Assembly (NCBI RefSeq): GCF_902490045.1
Contig: NZ_CABUCJ010000001.1
Coordinates: 1-59,732 of the forward strand
Direction: 5' to 3'
DNA length: 59,732 nucleotides
Source of the DNA: an uncultured Anaerotruncus sp.
Lineage (GTDB): Bacteria; Bacillota; Clostridia; Oscillospirales; Ruminococcaceae
Below are positions 1 through 8,905 of this stretch, one piece after another; within the stretch, counting starts at the first letter, position 1; every line of letters begins with the position of its first letter. Under the pieces are notes generated by a model that worked only from the letters and a program-made list of their open reading frames with translations, had not been told where the DNA came from and did no database searches. The translations under genes were made by a program, and so were the position numbers.

Positions 1-1
1 T

Positions 2-841
2 GAGAGTTCGGAGGAACTTCGCAGGCTCCACCCAAAGGGAGCGATCGATCCCGAAGGAGTGGGCGTCGGGTTGTATGACCATGACGCGGGTTATGCCGAC
101 CCCTACAAGGTGGCGGTCGGCTATGCGGAACGTGCACGCGAACTGGGCGTGGACATCCGCTGCGGGGCGGAGGTGCAGGACATCCTGATCGAAAAAGGCC
201 GGGTCACGGGAGTCGTCACCAACAGGGGGACGATCGCGGCGCCGCTGGTCGTCAACGCGGCCGGGATCGGCGCGGTTGCAATCAACCGGATGGCCGGGGT
301 CGAACTGCCACTGAGGTATATGAGCCTCGGGCACGGGGTACTCATCCCGGACGAGCCGTTTGAGACGAACATCCTGACGATCAACGACGCGAGCCGGGAG
401 GAATTTCTCTTCTTCCTGCGTCCTGAGAGCGGTGGAACGGTGCTGATCGGTATGGACCAGGATCTGCCCGACCGGGAGATCGTGCCGGAGACCTATTATA
501 TGGACGCCCCCTTTGACCGTATTGGCAAGTACTATGAACATCTCGTCAAACGGATGCCCTTTATCGCGGGCTATCGGTTGCAGACGGCGTTTGGCGCGCT
601 CGACCTGCGCACCCCCGACTGGAACCCCGGCGTCGGTTTTCTCGCGGACGGACCGGAGGGATTTTATCTGGCAGTCGGCGGAAGCGGGCACAGCTTCAAG
701 CTGGCACCCGCGCTGGGGGAGGTCATTTCACAGGAGCTCACCGGCGAAGCCCCCTCCTTTGATTTCTCAATTTTCGACGTCAACAGGCTGCGCTCGTTTA
801 CCGATGCCGACTTCGGCGGCAGCTTCTTTATCAACGAATGA
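2..841 (+). CDS. DAO-type FAD-dependent oxidoreductase, 5'-truncated by window edge
   Basis: The frame is open from base 2 with no start visible, so the N-terminal Rossmann part lies outside the window. The remaining ~279 residues are the C-terminal part of a DAO-family flavoenzyme of the sarcosine/dimethylglycine dehydrogenase or glycine oxidase kind. Visible family features are the NAAGIGA segment that closes the FAD pocket and the C-terminal stretch LAVGGSGHSFKLAPALGE that holds the flavin. The stop lies 14 bp before the etfB start, so the gene is almost certainly cotranscribed with etfBA. Such dehydrogenases commonly give electrons to an ETF, which fits the order here. The substrate (secondary amine, amino acid or 2-hydroxy acid) cannot be read from the fragment. 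Confidence 0.85.
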   Translation, partial: ESSEELRRLHPKGAIDPEGVGVGLYDHDAGYADPYKVAVGYAERARELGVDIRCGAEVQDILIEKGRVTGVVTNRGTIAAPLVVNAAGIGAVAINRMAGVELPLRYMSLGHGVLIPDEPFETNILTINDASREEFLFFLRPESGGTVLIGMDQDLPDREIVPETYYMDAPFDRIGKYYEHLVKRMPFIAGYRLQTAFGALDLRTPDWNPGVGFLADGPEGFYLAVGGSGHSFKLAPALGEVISQELTGEAPSFDFSIFDVNRLRSFTDADFGGSFFINE

Positions 842-855
842 ACGGGGGTGGAGCA

Positions 856-1650
856 GTGAAGATCATCGTATTGGTAAAACAGGTTCCCAACACCACGCAG
901 GTCAAGATCGACCCCAAGACGAACAACCTGGTGCGCGAGGGCGTGCCGAGCGTCATCAATGCCTATGACCTGTACGCGGTCGAAGAGGCGCTCTCCCTGC
1001 GGGAGCGGTTCGGCGGCACTGTGACGGTATTGAGCATGGGTCCCCGACAGGCTGCGGAAGCGCTCAAATACACGATGGCGATGGGCGCCGACCGGGCTGT
1101 GCTGCTGAGCGACCGCGCCTTCGCGGGCTCCGACACGCTGGCCACCTCCTACACCCTTGCGGCCGGGATCCGGCGGCTGGGCGTGCCCGATCTGATTCTC
1201 TGCGGAAAGCAGGCGGCGGATGGAGACACGGCACAGGTGCCCGCGGAGCTTGCCGAGCATCTCGGGATCGGCTGCCTGACCTATGTGGCCCGGGTCCAGA
1301 ATATTTCGGACGGGCGAGCACTCGTGGAACGAACGATGGATTTTGCTGGAATCCGGGCCGAGGTCCGGCTGCCCGCTGTGCTGACGGTCAACAAGGGGAT
1401 CAACGAGCCGAGGCTGCCCGCCCTCAGGGACATGGTGCGGGCGATGTATATGGAATGTGAGCTGATGACGGCGGCGGATGTGGATGTGGAAGAGGGAAGT
1501 ATCTCGCTCGCAGGTTCTCCAACACAGGTGGTGAAGATATTCTCCCCTGAACGGAAAAAGGGCGGCCGGATGCTATCCGGAGGGACGGACGAACAGGTGG
1601 AGGAGCTGCTGCGGCTGCTGGCGGAAGCGAAGCTCGTGTCTGCACAGTGA
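856..1650 (+). CDS. etfB: electron transfer flavoprotein subunit beta
   Basis: A 264-residue EtfB, the usual length. It opens with KIIVLVKQVPNTTQ, typical of the family, followed by NAYDLYAVEEAL and the nucleotide-contacting CGKQAADGDTAQ stretch. The GTG at 856 is preferred over an ATG at 838 because the purine-rich GGGGGTGGAG at 844-853 sits just upstream of the GTG and the family N-terminus begins there. With EtfA it forms a soluble FAD (and AMP or second FAD) electron carrier. Its place between a flavin dehydrogenase and a molybdenum hydroxylase suggests it links those enzymes to ferredoxin or NAD. Whether it bifurcates electrons is inference. Confidence 0.93.
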   Translation: MKIIVLVKQVPNTTQVKIDPKTNNLVREGVPSVINAYDLYAVEEALSLRERFGGTVTVLSMGPRQAAEALKYTMAMGADRAVLLSDRAFAGSDTLATSYTLAAGIRRLGVPDLILCGKQAADGDTAQVPAELAEHLGIGCLTYVARVQNISDGRALVERTMDFAGIRAEVRLPAVLTVNKGINEPRLPALRDMVRAMYMECELMTAADVDVEEGSISLAGSPTQVVKIFSPERKKGGRMLSGGTDEQVEELLRLLAEAKLVSAQ

Positions 1651-1662
1651 GGAGGGAACGAT

Positions 1663-2871
1663 ATGGCTGAGTTGATCATTGACGCGGGCCGGTGCGTCGG
1701 CTGCGGCGCGTGCGCGGGCGCCTGCCCGTTCGGAGCTCTGCGCATGGAGGGGGAACTTCCTCGTGTGGACTGCGACAAATGCACCCTCTGCGGGGCGTGT
1801 GCTGGCGAATGCCCGGCGGACGCTATCCGCGTGGAGGCGGCGCGCTCCGCGCAGGCGGATCTGGGCGATTACCACGGGATCTGGGTCTATACGGAGCAGT
1901 GGCAGGGAACGATCGATGGCACGGCGTTCGAGCTGCTGACCCGGGCGCGCGAACTCGCGCGGGAGATGGGGGAACCGCTGTCGGCGGTGGCGGTCGGTTC
2001 CGGGATGCGCACTGCCGCGCAGGAGCTGATCGCCTACGGCGCGGACCGCGTCTACCTGCTAGACGCGCCCGCCCTCGCGATGCCCGACGAGGAAATTTAT
2101 GCGCGGCTGCTGGCGGATGAGATCTTCCGCCGCCGCCCCGCGGTCGTGCTCTACGGTGCGAGCACCTTTGGGCGTTCGTTGGCTCCGCGCGTGGCGGCAA
2201 AACTGCACACGGGGCTTACGGCGGACTGCACGAAGCTCGAGATCGACCCGGAGACGAAGCTGCTGCGTCAGACGCGGCCGGCCTTTGGCGGAAACGTCAT
2301 GGCGACGATCCTCTGTCCCAACCACCGTCCCCAGATGGCAACGGTACGCCCGAAGGTTTTCAGAAAAGAGCTGCCAGAAGCCCCACACAGCGGGGAGATC
2401 GTGGAAGCGCCGGTCGACACATCTAAATATGACTTTAAAAGCCAGATTGTAAAGGCCTTTGACTTTCCAAAGGGGAAACTGCACCTCGAGGACGCTGAAA
2501 TTATTGTTTCGGGCGGGGCGGGTTTTAAGAGCAGGGAGGAATACGCACTGGTAGAGGAGCTGGCGGAGGCGCTTGGCGGCTGCGCGGGCGCGAGCCGCTG
2601 TGCGGTCGACGCTGGTTACGCGCCGCACGCGCAGCAGGTGGGGCAGACGGGGAAGGTCGTTACGCCCAAGCTCTATATCGCGGCGGGGATTTCCGGGGCG
2701 ATCCAGCACATGGTCGGCATGGAAAACGCCGATCTGATCGTGGCGATCAACAAGGACCCGGATGCCGCGATTTTTCAGATCGCCGACATAGGAATCGTGG
2801 GGGACGTCATGGAGATCCTTCCGCGGCTGACAAAGGCCGTCCTGCGGGCAAAACAGCGGGAAGCGGTCTGA
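1663..2871 (+). CDS. etfA: electron transfer flavoprotein subunit alpha with N-terminal 2[4Fe-4S] ferredoxin domain
   Basis: A 402-residue EtfA, about 70 residues longer than a plain EtfA because of an N-terminal ferredoxin domain. Cys11, 14, 17, 21 and Cys40, 43, 46, 50 form two CxxCxxCxxxC cluster motifs, with one further Cys37. The C-terminal FAD domain is intact, with YIAAGISGAIQHMVG and AINKDPDAAIFQIADIGIVG. Ferredoxin-bearing EtfA proteins occur in clostridial CoA-reductase complexes such as caffeyl-CoA reductase, where low-potential electrons are handled. The start ATG is 13 bp after etfB behind GGAGGG. The extra clusters suggest exchange with ferredoxin or with the iron-sulfur subunits encoded next, which is inference. 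Confidence 0.94.
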   Translation: MAELIIDAGRCVGCGACAGACPFGALRMEGELPRVDCDKCTLCGACAGECPADAIRVEAARSAQADLGDYHGIWVYTEQWQGTIDGTAFELLTRARELAREMGEPLSAVAVGSGMRTAAQELIAYGADRVYLLDAPALAMPDEEIYARLLADEIFRRRPAVVLYGASTFGRSLAPRVAAKLHTGLTADCTKLEIDPETKLLRQTRPAFGGNVMATILCPNHRPQMATVRPKVFRKELPEAPHSGEIVEAPVDTSKYDFKSQIVKAFDFPKGKLHLEDAEIIVSGGAGFKSREEYALVEELAEALGGCAGASRCAVDAGYAPHAQQVGQTGKVVTPKLYIAAGISGAIQHMVGMENADLIVAINKDPDAAIFQIADIGIVGDVMEILPRLTKAVLRAKQREAV

Positions 2872-2894
2872 CGGGCCGTACGGAGGTGACAGGA

Positions 2895-5183
2895 TTGAAA
2901 CCGCTCAATGTCATTGGGAAAGGCGTCCGTCGGGTAGACGGCGCAGAAAAGGTAACCGGAAAGGCCCTCTTCAGCGACGACCTGTTCCTACCGGGTATGC
3001 TTTGCGGAAAGGCGCTGCACAGCGCCTATTCCCACGCGGAGATCGTCCGGCTGGACACGGAAAAGGCTCGGGCGCTTCCCGGCGTGCGCGCCGTGCTGAC
3101 CGCGCGGGATGTCAAAAACAACAAATGCTATCACCGGACGGGGGATACGTGGGTCCTGGCTGACGGCGAGGTGCGCTATATCGGAGACATCGTGGCAATT
3201 GTAGCTGCGGACGACGAGCGTACCGCCGAGCGGGCGCTGGGGCTGATCGAGGTGGAGTACCGCCCAAAGGAGCCGGTGGCGCAGCTTCAGGAGGCGGATA
3301 CGGGAGCGCGTCTTGTCCGCGACGACAAGCCGGACAACGTCGCGATGCCGCTTGTGGTCACCCGCGGCGATGTGGAGGCGGATTTCGCGCGGGCGGACGT
3401 CGTGGTCAGCGGGAAATATGTGTTCCCGTCGCTGCATCAGGTGCATCTTGAGCCGAACAGCGCGACGGCGGTCTACGAGCTGGGGAAGCTGACCGTCTAC
3501 TGCGCATCGCAGGTGTGGTTCCATACGAGACACGAGCTCGCCAAAATTACCGGCGTGCCGGAAAAGGATGTCGTGGTGCGCACCATGCAGATCGGCGGAG
3601 CGTTCGGCGCGCGAAACGAGCAGATCACGCCGATTCTGGCGGCGCTGCTGGCGGTGGCCTGCCGCAGACCGGTGAAGCTCACGAACACCCGGCTGGAGGA
3701 ATTCCTCGCGACCCGTCCGTCCGTGGGGATGGAGATCGAAGTGTCGATCGCGGCGGACCGGGAGGGAAACCTTTTGAGTAAAAAATCCAGGCTGCTCACC
3801 GATTTCGGCGCGTTTTCCAGCGACAGCGACGCGGTCACCGCAATCGCGAGCATGCGTGCCGACACCAACTACCACTTCCGCAGCACCCACGTCGAGGCGC
3901 ACGGGCTCTATACCAACCGCACGCCGACCTCCTCCTACCGCGGCTTCGGCAATCCGCAGATGCACTTCGCGCAGGAGTCGCTGCTCGACGAGCTCGCGGA
4001 AAAGCTGGCAATGGACCCGACCGAACTACGCCTGAAAAATTTTATCCGTCCGGGTGAGACGAGCATCCACGGTTTCCAGATCAGTTCGTGCGGGCTCGAA
4101 GCGTGTATGGAAAAGGCAAAGGAGCTGATCGGCTGGGAGGAAAAGCGCCGGAATCCCACGCCCGGGAAGGGGATCGGAGTCGCGGCGCTGGTGCACGCGA
4201 ACAGCAGCCGCGCGGGTGCGCCGGAATTTTCCGGTAGCAGCGCGATGGTCCGGGTGGACAGCGTAGGCAGGGTCACCGCCTATGTGGGCGAATCGGAGAT
4301 CGGGCAGGGCATCTGCACGGTGGTCGCTCAGATTGTGGCGGAGGAGTTCGGCGTTGACCCGCAGGAGGTCTATGTGGTGATGGGCGACACCGACCTCGCC
4401 CCCTTCTCCACGGGGACCAACGGCAGCAAGCTGACGACGAATATTGGAAATTCGGTGTTGTTTGCCTGTCGCGACGCCAAGGAGCAGATCCTCACGGTTT
4501 TGCGCGAACGGCTCGGAATGGGACCGGTTGCGATCGAAGACGGCAAGGTCGTCGGCGAAAACGGTGGAGAACCGCTGATGACGCTTCCGGAGGCGATGGA
4601 AAAGGTGAGCTACCGGCTCAGCGGCCGGCCTGTTATCGGTTTCGGTTCCTTTGAGCCCCACACGGTGACGGGGGACCGCACGGGGTATGGGCACCTCGCC
4701 CCAACCTATCCGTTCGGCGTGCAGATGGCAGAGGTCACCGTCGCTGAAAACGGGAACTTCACGATCGACCGGATCGTGTCGGTTCACGATGTCGGGCGGG
4801 TCGTCAATACCCAGATGGCGCTCGGACAGATCTACGGTGGCGTGATGCAGGCGGTCGGCTTTACGACGCTCGAGGACCTCGCGCCCAATGAGCATGGGGT
4901 CTATGCCGCGAACACGCTGCTGGAATACAAGGCGCCGACCGTCTGGGAGATGCCGGAGATCCTAGGCACGTTTGTGGAGACGAACGATCCCTTCGGACCC
5001 TACGGTGCGAAGGGAATTGGGGAACCTCCGATCATCGCGGTGGCCCCTGCGGTCGCCAACGCGATCTATAACGCCTGCGGCGTCCGGTTCCGGGAAATTC
5101 CGATCACCCCGGTAAGAATCCGGCAAAAAAAGCTGGAACAACAGCGGGTGCGGGCCGGTGAAAAAAAGGAGGATGGGCTGTGA
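2895..5183 (+). CDS. molybdenum hydroxylase large subunit (xanthine dehydrogenase / 4-hydroxybenzoyl-CoA reductase family)
   Basis: A ~762-residue molybdopterin-binding subunit of the xanthine oxidase family. QIGGAFGAR (near residue 233) contacts the cofactor. SYRGFG (near 347) has Gly where CO dehydrogenases carry the copper-binding Cys, so it is not a CODH. GIGEPP near 709 holds the catalytic Glu of hydroxylases. The TTG at 2895 is preferred over the GTG at 2886 because GGAGGT at 2882-2887 overlaps that GTG and is well spaced for the TTG. Its length matches HcrA-type subunits. The neighbouring small subunits complete an alpha-beta-gamma enzyme. Substrate unknown. The FAD subunit points to a 4-hydroxybenzoyl-CoA reductase-like architecture rather than a purine enzyme. 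Confidence 0.9.
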   Translation: MKPLNVIGKGVRRVDGAEKVTGKALFSDDLFLPGMLCGKALHSAYSHAEIVRLDTEKARALPGVRAVLTARDVKNNKCYHRTGDTWVLADGEVRYIGDIVAIVAADDERTAERALGLIEVEYRPKEPVAQLQEADTGARLVRDDKPDNVAMPLVVTRGDVEADFARADVVVSGKYVFPSLHQVHLEPNSATAVYELGKLTVYCASQVWFHTRHELAKITGVPEKDVVVRTMQIGGAFGARNEQITPILAALLAVACRRPVKLTNTRLEEFLATRPSVGMEIEVSIAADREGNLLSKKSRLLTDFGAFSSDSDAVTAIASMRADTNYHFRSTHVEAHGLYTNRTPTSSYRGFGNPQMHFAQESLLDELAEKLAMDPTELRLKNFIRPGETSIHGFQISSCGLEACMEKAKELIGWEEKRRNPTPGKGIGVAALVHANSSRAGAPEFSGSSAMVRVDSVGRVTAYVGESEIGQGICTVVAQIVAEEFGVDPQEVYVVMGDTDLAPFSTGTNGSKLTTNIGNSVLFACRDAKEQILTVLRERLGMGPVAIEDGKVVGENGGEPLMTLPEAMEKVSYRLSGRPVIGFGSFEPHTVTGDRTGYGHLAPTYPFGVQMAEVTVAENGNFTIDRIVSVHDVGRVVNTQMALGQIYGGVMQAVGFTTLEDLAPNEHGVYAANTLLEYKAPTVWEMPEILGTFVETNDPFGPYGAKGIGEPPIIAVAPAVANAIYNACGVRFREIPITPVRIRQKKLEQQRVRAGEKKEDGL

Positions 5184-5656
5184 GCAGCTTTCGTTTGCAC
5201 ATCTGGGTCAATGGGGAGCGGTATGAGGACGATATCCCCTCCGACCTGCTGCTGATTGACTATCTGCGCGGTTTCCGGCATCTGACGGGGACCAAACGCG
5301 CGTGCGGCGCGGGGGAGTGCGGCGCGTGCACCGTCCTGTTGGACGGCAGGGCGGTTTACTCCTGCATCATGCTCGCGCTGCAGGCAGACGGCAGGTCGGT
5401 GGAGACGATTGAAGGGCTCCGGGAGGGGGACGCTCTGCATCCCATCCAGCAGGCGTTTTTGGACGCGGGGGCGGTGCAGTGCGGATATTGCACGCCCGGG
5501 ATGATCATGTCCGCAAAGGCGCTGCTCGACAGCGACCCCCACCCGGATGAATACTGCGTCCGGGAGGCGCTTTCGGGCAATCTCTGCAGGTGCACCGGGT
5601 ACGCACAGATCCTCGATGCGGTCCGTCTCGCCTCGGAGAGGCTGCCAAAGCCGTAG
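5180..5656 (+). CDS. (2Fe-2S)-binding subunit of molybdenum hydroxylase
   Basis: A 158-residue small subunit with two [2Fe-2S] clusters. The plant-type ferredoxin cluster uses Cys42, 47, 50 and 62 (CGAGECGAC motif), and the helical-domain cluster uses Cys101, 104, 136 and 138 (CGYC and CRC). All eight ligands are present. The GTG start overlaps the large-subunit stop by 4 bp behind AAGGAGG, indicating translational coupling. It carries electrons between the molybdenum site and the FAD subunit. Confidence 0.94.
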   Translation: MSSFRLHIWVNGERYEDDIPSDLLLIDYLRGFRHLTGTKRACGAGECGACTVLLDGRAVYSCIMLALQADGRSVETIEGLREGDALHPIQQAFLDAGAVQCGYCTPGMIMSAKALLDSDPHPDEYCVREALSGNLCRCTGYAQILDAVRLASERLPKP

Positions 5657-5738
5657 ACGGACGGTTCCCGCCGGATTTTCTGCGCAGGGCGGGGAAACCA
5701 ATGACAGCCGGCGCGCAGCGGCGGAAAGGGGGCTTTCG

Positions 5739-6710
5739 ATGGAAGTTGTCAAGATGGATTCAGTTGCGGCCGTCAGCCGGTTCCTGATGGAGCATCCCGG
5801 GGCGGGCCTTGTCGCGGGGGGGACCGATCTGATCCCCCGGCTCAATCAGAAGATCGAATCGCGCGCGCTGCTCTGCTCGATCGACGGGATCTCGGAGCTC
5901 TCCAAGGTACAGGAGCTGCCGGATGGAGGTGTCCTGATCGGCGCGGGGGTACGGCTTTCGGAGATTCCCGGCCATCCGCTGCTTGCCGGTTACGCCGCGC
6001 TCACCCGCGCGGCGGGGGAGGCGGCCTCGCTCCAGATACGCAACCGGGCGACGCTCGGCGGGAATATCCTGCAGGAGAACCGGTGTATGTACTTCAACCA
6101 GTCGGTCCACTGGTCGCAGCTGAACCGCTGCTTCAAGCTGGGTGGGGACCAGTGCTTTCAGTACCGCAAAAGCCCGGAGTGCGTCGCGCTTTTCCAGTCG
6201 GATGCGGCCCCTGCGCTGATGGCGCTGGGCGCGTCCGCGGTGGTGCAGAACGGCGACGTGCGGCGGGAGTTTCTGCTCGGTGAGCTTTATCTGCGCGCGG
6301 GGAAGAAGAACCTGTGTCCGGGAGACGTCCTGACCGGCGTCAGGCTGCCGCCCCTTCGGGAGGGAAGCAGCAGCGCCTACGAACGAAAGACACTGCGCGG
6401 TTCCTTCGATTTCCCGCTGATCAGCTGTGCGGTGTCGCTGTGCGAACGGAACGGCAGGGTATCTTCCCTGAGGGCGGTCCTGGGTTCCGCCGGCGTGATG
6501 CCACAGGAAATCCCGGAGGCGGGAGAACTGCTCATCGGGCTTGCGGCAGAGGCACTGCCGCAGGCGGCGCCTCGGGTACTGCCAGCGCTCCGCCACGCGG
6601 TCGCGCCCTTCCGGGACACACGCGTCAACGGCGCCGTGCGGACGGAGATGGGCGGGGAGGTGTTCCTGCGCGCCGTCAAAGCAGCGGCGGAGGCGTGCGG
6701 CCAGAAATGA
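5739..6710 (+). CDS. FAD-binding subunit of molybdenum hydroxylase with extra four-cysteine insert
   Basis: A 323-residue medium subunit. The FAD motifs are AGGTDLIPRL (residues 26-35) and ATLGGNI (104-110), followed by a CO-dehydrogenase-flavoprotein C-terminal domain. The notable feature is an insert after the second FAD motif with Cys116, Cys131, Cys139 and Cys148. The spacing of 15, 8 and 9 resembles the extra [4Fe-4S] loop known in the beta subunit of 4-hydroxybenzoyl-CoA reductase and absent from ordinary xanthine dehydrogenases. The start at 5739 is chosen over an upstream in-frame extension to 5547 because GGAAAGGGGG lies just ahead and the family N-terminus begins here. The extension would also overlap the 2Fe-2S subunit. 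Confidence 0.9.
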   Translation: MEVVKMDSVAAVSRFLMEHPGAGLVAGGTDLIPRLNQKIESRALLCSIDGISELSKVQELPDGGVLIGAGVRLSEIPGHPLLAGYAALTRAAGEAASLQIRNRATLGGNILQENRCMYFNQSVHWSQLNRCFKLGGDQCFQYRKSPECVALFQSDAAPALMALGASAVVQNGDVRREFLLGELYLRAGKKNLCPGDVLTGVRLPPLREGSSSAYERKTLRGSFDFPLISCAVSLCERNGRVSSLRAVLGSAGVMPQEIPEAGELLIGLAAEALPQAAPRVLPALRHAVAPFRDTRVNGAVRTEMGGEVFLRAVKAAAEACGQK

Positions 6711-6767
6711 CCGGAGGTGCTCCGGTACGGCGCGGGGGACAGGTCATGTTCAGAGGGGGAGAGTCGT

Positions 6768-7370
6768 ATGGGGCGTTACATTGTGGGTGTGACCGGTGCG
6801 AGCGGAACGGTCTATGCCGAACGGCTTATTGCGCGGCTGACGCAAAAGGGACACGAGGTGCGCCTTTGCGTCACCGACGCGGGCCGGATGGTTTCCCGTG
6901 AGGAACGGGACTGGGAGGCCGGGACACCGGAGGCGCTGGAACGCTGCCTGCGAGAGCGGTGCGGCGCGCCGGAGGAATTGCTGCGCGTCTATCCCATCCA
7001 TGCGGTTGGCGCGGACATCGCCAGCGGATCGTTTCATTCCGACGGGATGATCGTGCTGCCCTGTTCGATGGGGACCCTCTCCTCAATTGCGCACGGGGCG
7101 TCCCACAACCTGCTGGAACGTGCGGCGGACGTGATGCTTAAGGAGCGTCTCCCGCTGCTTCTAGTTCCGCGGGAGGCCCCTTATAACACCATCCATCTGG
7201 AAAACATGCTTACGCTTTCCCGGCTGGGTGTTATTTTGGTCCCCGCGAGCCCGGCCTTTTATCATCGTCCGCATTCCGTGGACGAGCTTGTGGATTTTTT
7301 CGTCACCCGCCTGCTTGACCAGCTTGGTATTCGGGAAGAGTGTCCGGCCCGATGGCGGGGAATGGAATAG
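6768..7370 (+). CDS. ubiX: UbiX-family flavin prenyltransferase
   Basis: A 200-residue protein starting MGRYIVGVTGASG, the FMN-binding signature of UbiX/Pad1. It also has LPCSMGTLSSIAHG and LVPREAPYNTIHLENM, which form the prenyl-phosphate and flavin pocket. UbiX makes prenylated FMN, the cofactor of UbiD-type (de)carboxylases. No ubiD gene is visible in the window, so its partner must be elsewhere or upstream. Purine-rich AGAGGGGGAGAG at 6752-6763 precedes the chosen ATG, and longer in-frame starts lack a ribosome site. It follows the hydroxylase subunits by 57 bp and is probably cotranscribed, which hints at an aromatic or phenolic substrate for the cluster. Confidence 0.9.
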   Translation: MGRYIVGVTGASGTVYAERLIARLTQKGHEVRLCVTDAGRMVSREERDWEAGTPEALERCLRERCGAPEELLRVYPIHAVGADIASGSFHSDGMIVLPCSMGTLSSIAHGASHNLLERAADVMLKERLPLLLVPREAPYNTIHLENMLTLSRLGVILVPASPAFYHRPHSVDELVDFFVTRLLDQLGIREECPARWRGME

Positions 7371-7447
7371 ACGAGAACATATCCTGTATCAAATACCGTC
7401 CGCCAGTCGATGAGATGACCGGGGTATCATCATAAGGAGGAAAAGCA

Positions 7448-8845
7448 ATGTCAATCAAGTACATTCCGGAGCCCTTCCGAATCAAAATGGTGGAGACGAT
7501 CAGGATGACCACCCGGGAGGAACGGGAGGAAAAGATCGCGGCGGCGCATTACAACATGTTCAATCTTCGGGGCGAGGATGTCTACATTGATCTGTTGACC
7601 GACTCGGGCACCAATGCGATGAGCGCGGAGCAGTGGGCGGGAGTGATGAATGGAGACGAGGCCTATGCCGGCGCACGCAGTTACTACCGGCTGGTGGAAA
7701 CGGCGCAGGAGTTGTTCGGCTACGAGTATATCCAGCCAGTCCACCAGGGGCGCGCGGCGGAAAAGGTACTCTTCCCGGCGTTCCTGCACGAGGGGCAGTT
7801 TGCAATTTCCAACATGTTTTTTGATACGACCCGCGCACATGTCGAGCTGGCGGGCGCGCGTGCCATTGACTGCGTCGTCGAGGAGGCAAAGGATCCCTCC
7901 CACCGCTGCAAGTTCAAGGGAAATATGGATGTGGCCAGACTGGAAAGGCTTATCAAGGAATACGGCCCGGAACGTATCGGGCTGGTCGTCATGACGATCA
8001 CCAACAATTCGGCGGGCGGTCAGCCTGTTTCCCTCCAGAATATGGAGGAGGTCTCCGCAGTCTGCAAAAAGTACCATATCCCGCTGGACATCGACGCGGC
8101 GCGCTACGCGGAGAACGCCTACTTCGTCAAACGTGATGAAGAGGCGTGTAAGGGAATGTCCATCAAAGAGATCGTACACAAAATGTTTTCCTTCGCGGAT
8201 CTGTTTACGATGTCCGCCAAAAAGGACGGCATCGTCAATATGGGCGGCCTGATCGGTGTCCGCGATCCTAAGGAGAATGCCGACCTTGTTATGAAGATAC
8301 GTGCCAACTGCATCAGCTACGAGGGGTTTATCACCTATGGCGGACTGGCTGGACGCGATTTGGAGGCGCTGGCGATCGGCATGCGTGAGGGAATCGATGA
8401 GGATTATCTGCGCTACCGCATTGGGCAGATGGAGTACCTCGCCGCCCGACTGGACGACGCTGGCATCGCCTATCAGGCACCGGTCGGCGGGCACGGCGTA
8501 TTTGTTGATGCGGCGGCCATGTTCCCGCAGATTCCCTATTATGAGTTCCCGGGGCAGGTTCTCAGCATTGAACTCTATAAAGAGGCGGGCATTCGTGCCT
8601 GCGATATCGGTTCCTACATGCTCGGAAACGACCCCGACACCGGAAAACAGCTGCATGCAGACTTTGAATTCACAAGGCTCGCGATTCCGCGCCGCGTCTA
8701 CACCCAGGCGCATTTTGACATCATGGCGGAAGCGCTTATTGCGATCAAGGCCCGTGCGCATGAGATTAAACGCGGCTATAGAATTACTTGGGAACCGCCC
8801 ATTCTGCGGCACTTCCAGGCCCACTTGACCCCGATTGACGGCTGA
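7448..8845 (+). CDS. tnaA: tryptophanase (tryptophan indole-lyase)
   Basis: A 465-residue PLP enzyme of the tryptophanase / tyrosine phenol-lyase family. [11 protein letters not shown] and [10 protein letters not shown] are family signatures, and the PLP lysine is in MSAKKDG (near residue 259). Tyrosine phenol-lyase needs a Thr in a TTTRYH context and an Arg in the VRSMERG context. Here the matching positions read FFDTTRAH and [12 protein letters not shown], as in tryptophanase, so cleavage of tryptophan to indole, pyruvate and ammonia is the better call. GGAGG lies 8 bp before the ATG. The 77-bp gap after ubiX has no terminator, so both readthrough and a local promoter are possible. A perfect terminator follows. 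Confidence 0.9.
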   Translation: MSIKYIPEPFRIKMVETIRMTTREEREEKIAAAHYNMFNLRGEDVYIDLLTDSGTNAMSAEQWAGVMNGDEAYAGARSYYRLVETAQELFGYEYIQPVHQGRAAEKVLFPAFLHEGQFAISNMFFDTTRAHVELAGARAIDCVVEEAKDPSHRCKFKGNMDVARLERLIKEYGPERIGLVVMTITNNSAGGQPVSLQNMEEVSAVCKKYHIPLDIDAARYAENAYFVKRDEEACKGMSIKEIVHKMFSFADLFTMSAKKDGIVNMGGLIGVRDPKENADLVMKIRANCISYEGFITYGGLAGRDLEALAIGMREGIDEDYLRYRIGQMEYLAARLDDAGIAYQAPVGGHGVFVDAAAMFPQIPYYEFPGQVLSIELYKEAGIRACDIGSYMLGNDPDTGKQLHADFEFTRLAIPRRVYTQAHFDIMAEALIAIKARAHEIKRGYRITWEPPILRHFQAHLTPIDG

Positions 8846-8850
8846 AATAC

Positions 8851-8885
8851 GGAAAGGAGGCGGCGCGGAACGCCGCCTCCTTTCC
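8851..8885 (+). terminator. rho-independent terminator after tnaA
   Basis: A perfect 15-bp stem, 8851-8865 paired with 8871-8885, encloses a 5-nt loop. The right half ends in TTTCC, so the U-tract is partly inside the stem. It lies 6 bp after the tnaA stop and ends the redox operon. The feoB remnant begins only ~20 bp further on. Confidence 0.85.
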
Positions 8886-8905
8886 GTCCGTTTCCGCATA
8901 CAGAA

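Noticed and set aside
5547..5738. N-terminal extension of the hydroxylase FAD subunit
   Set aside because: It would overlap the 2Fe-2S subunit by 110 bp and is not family-like; GGAAAGGGGG supports the start at 5739.
7448..8845. Reading tnaA as tyrosine phenol-lyase
   Set aside because: The Thr and Arg needed for tyrosine binding are replaced by the tryptophanase residues.
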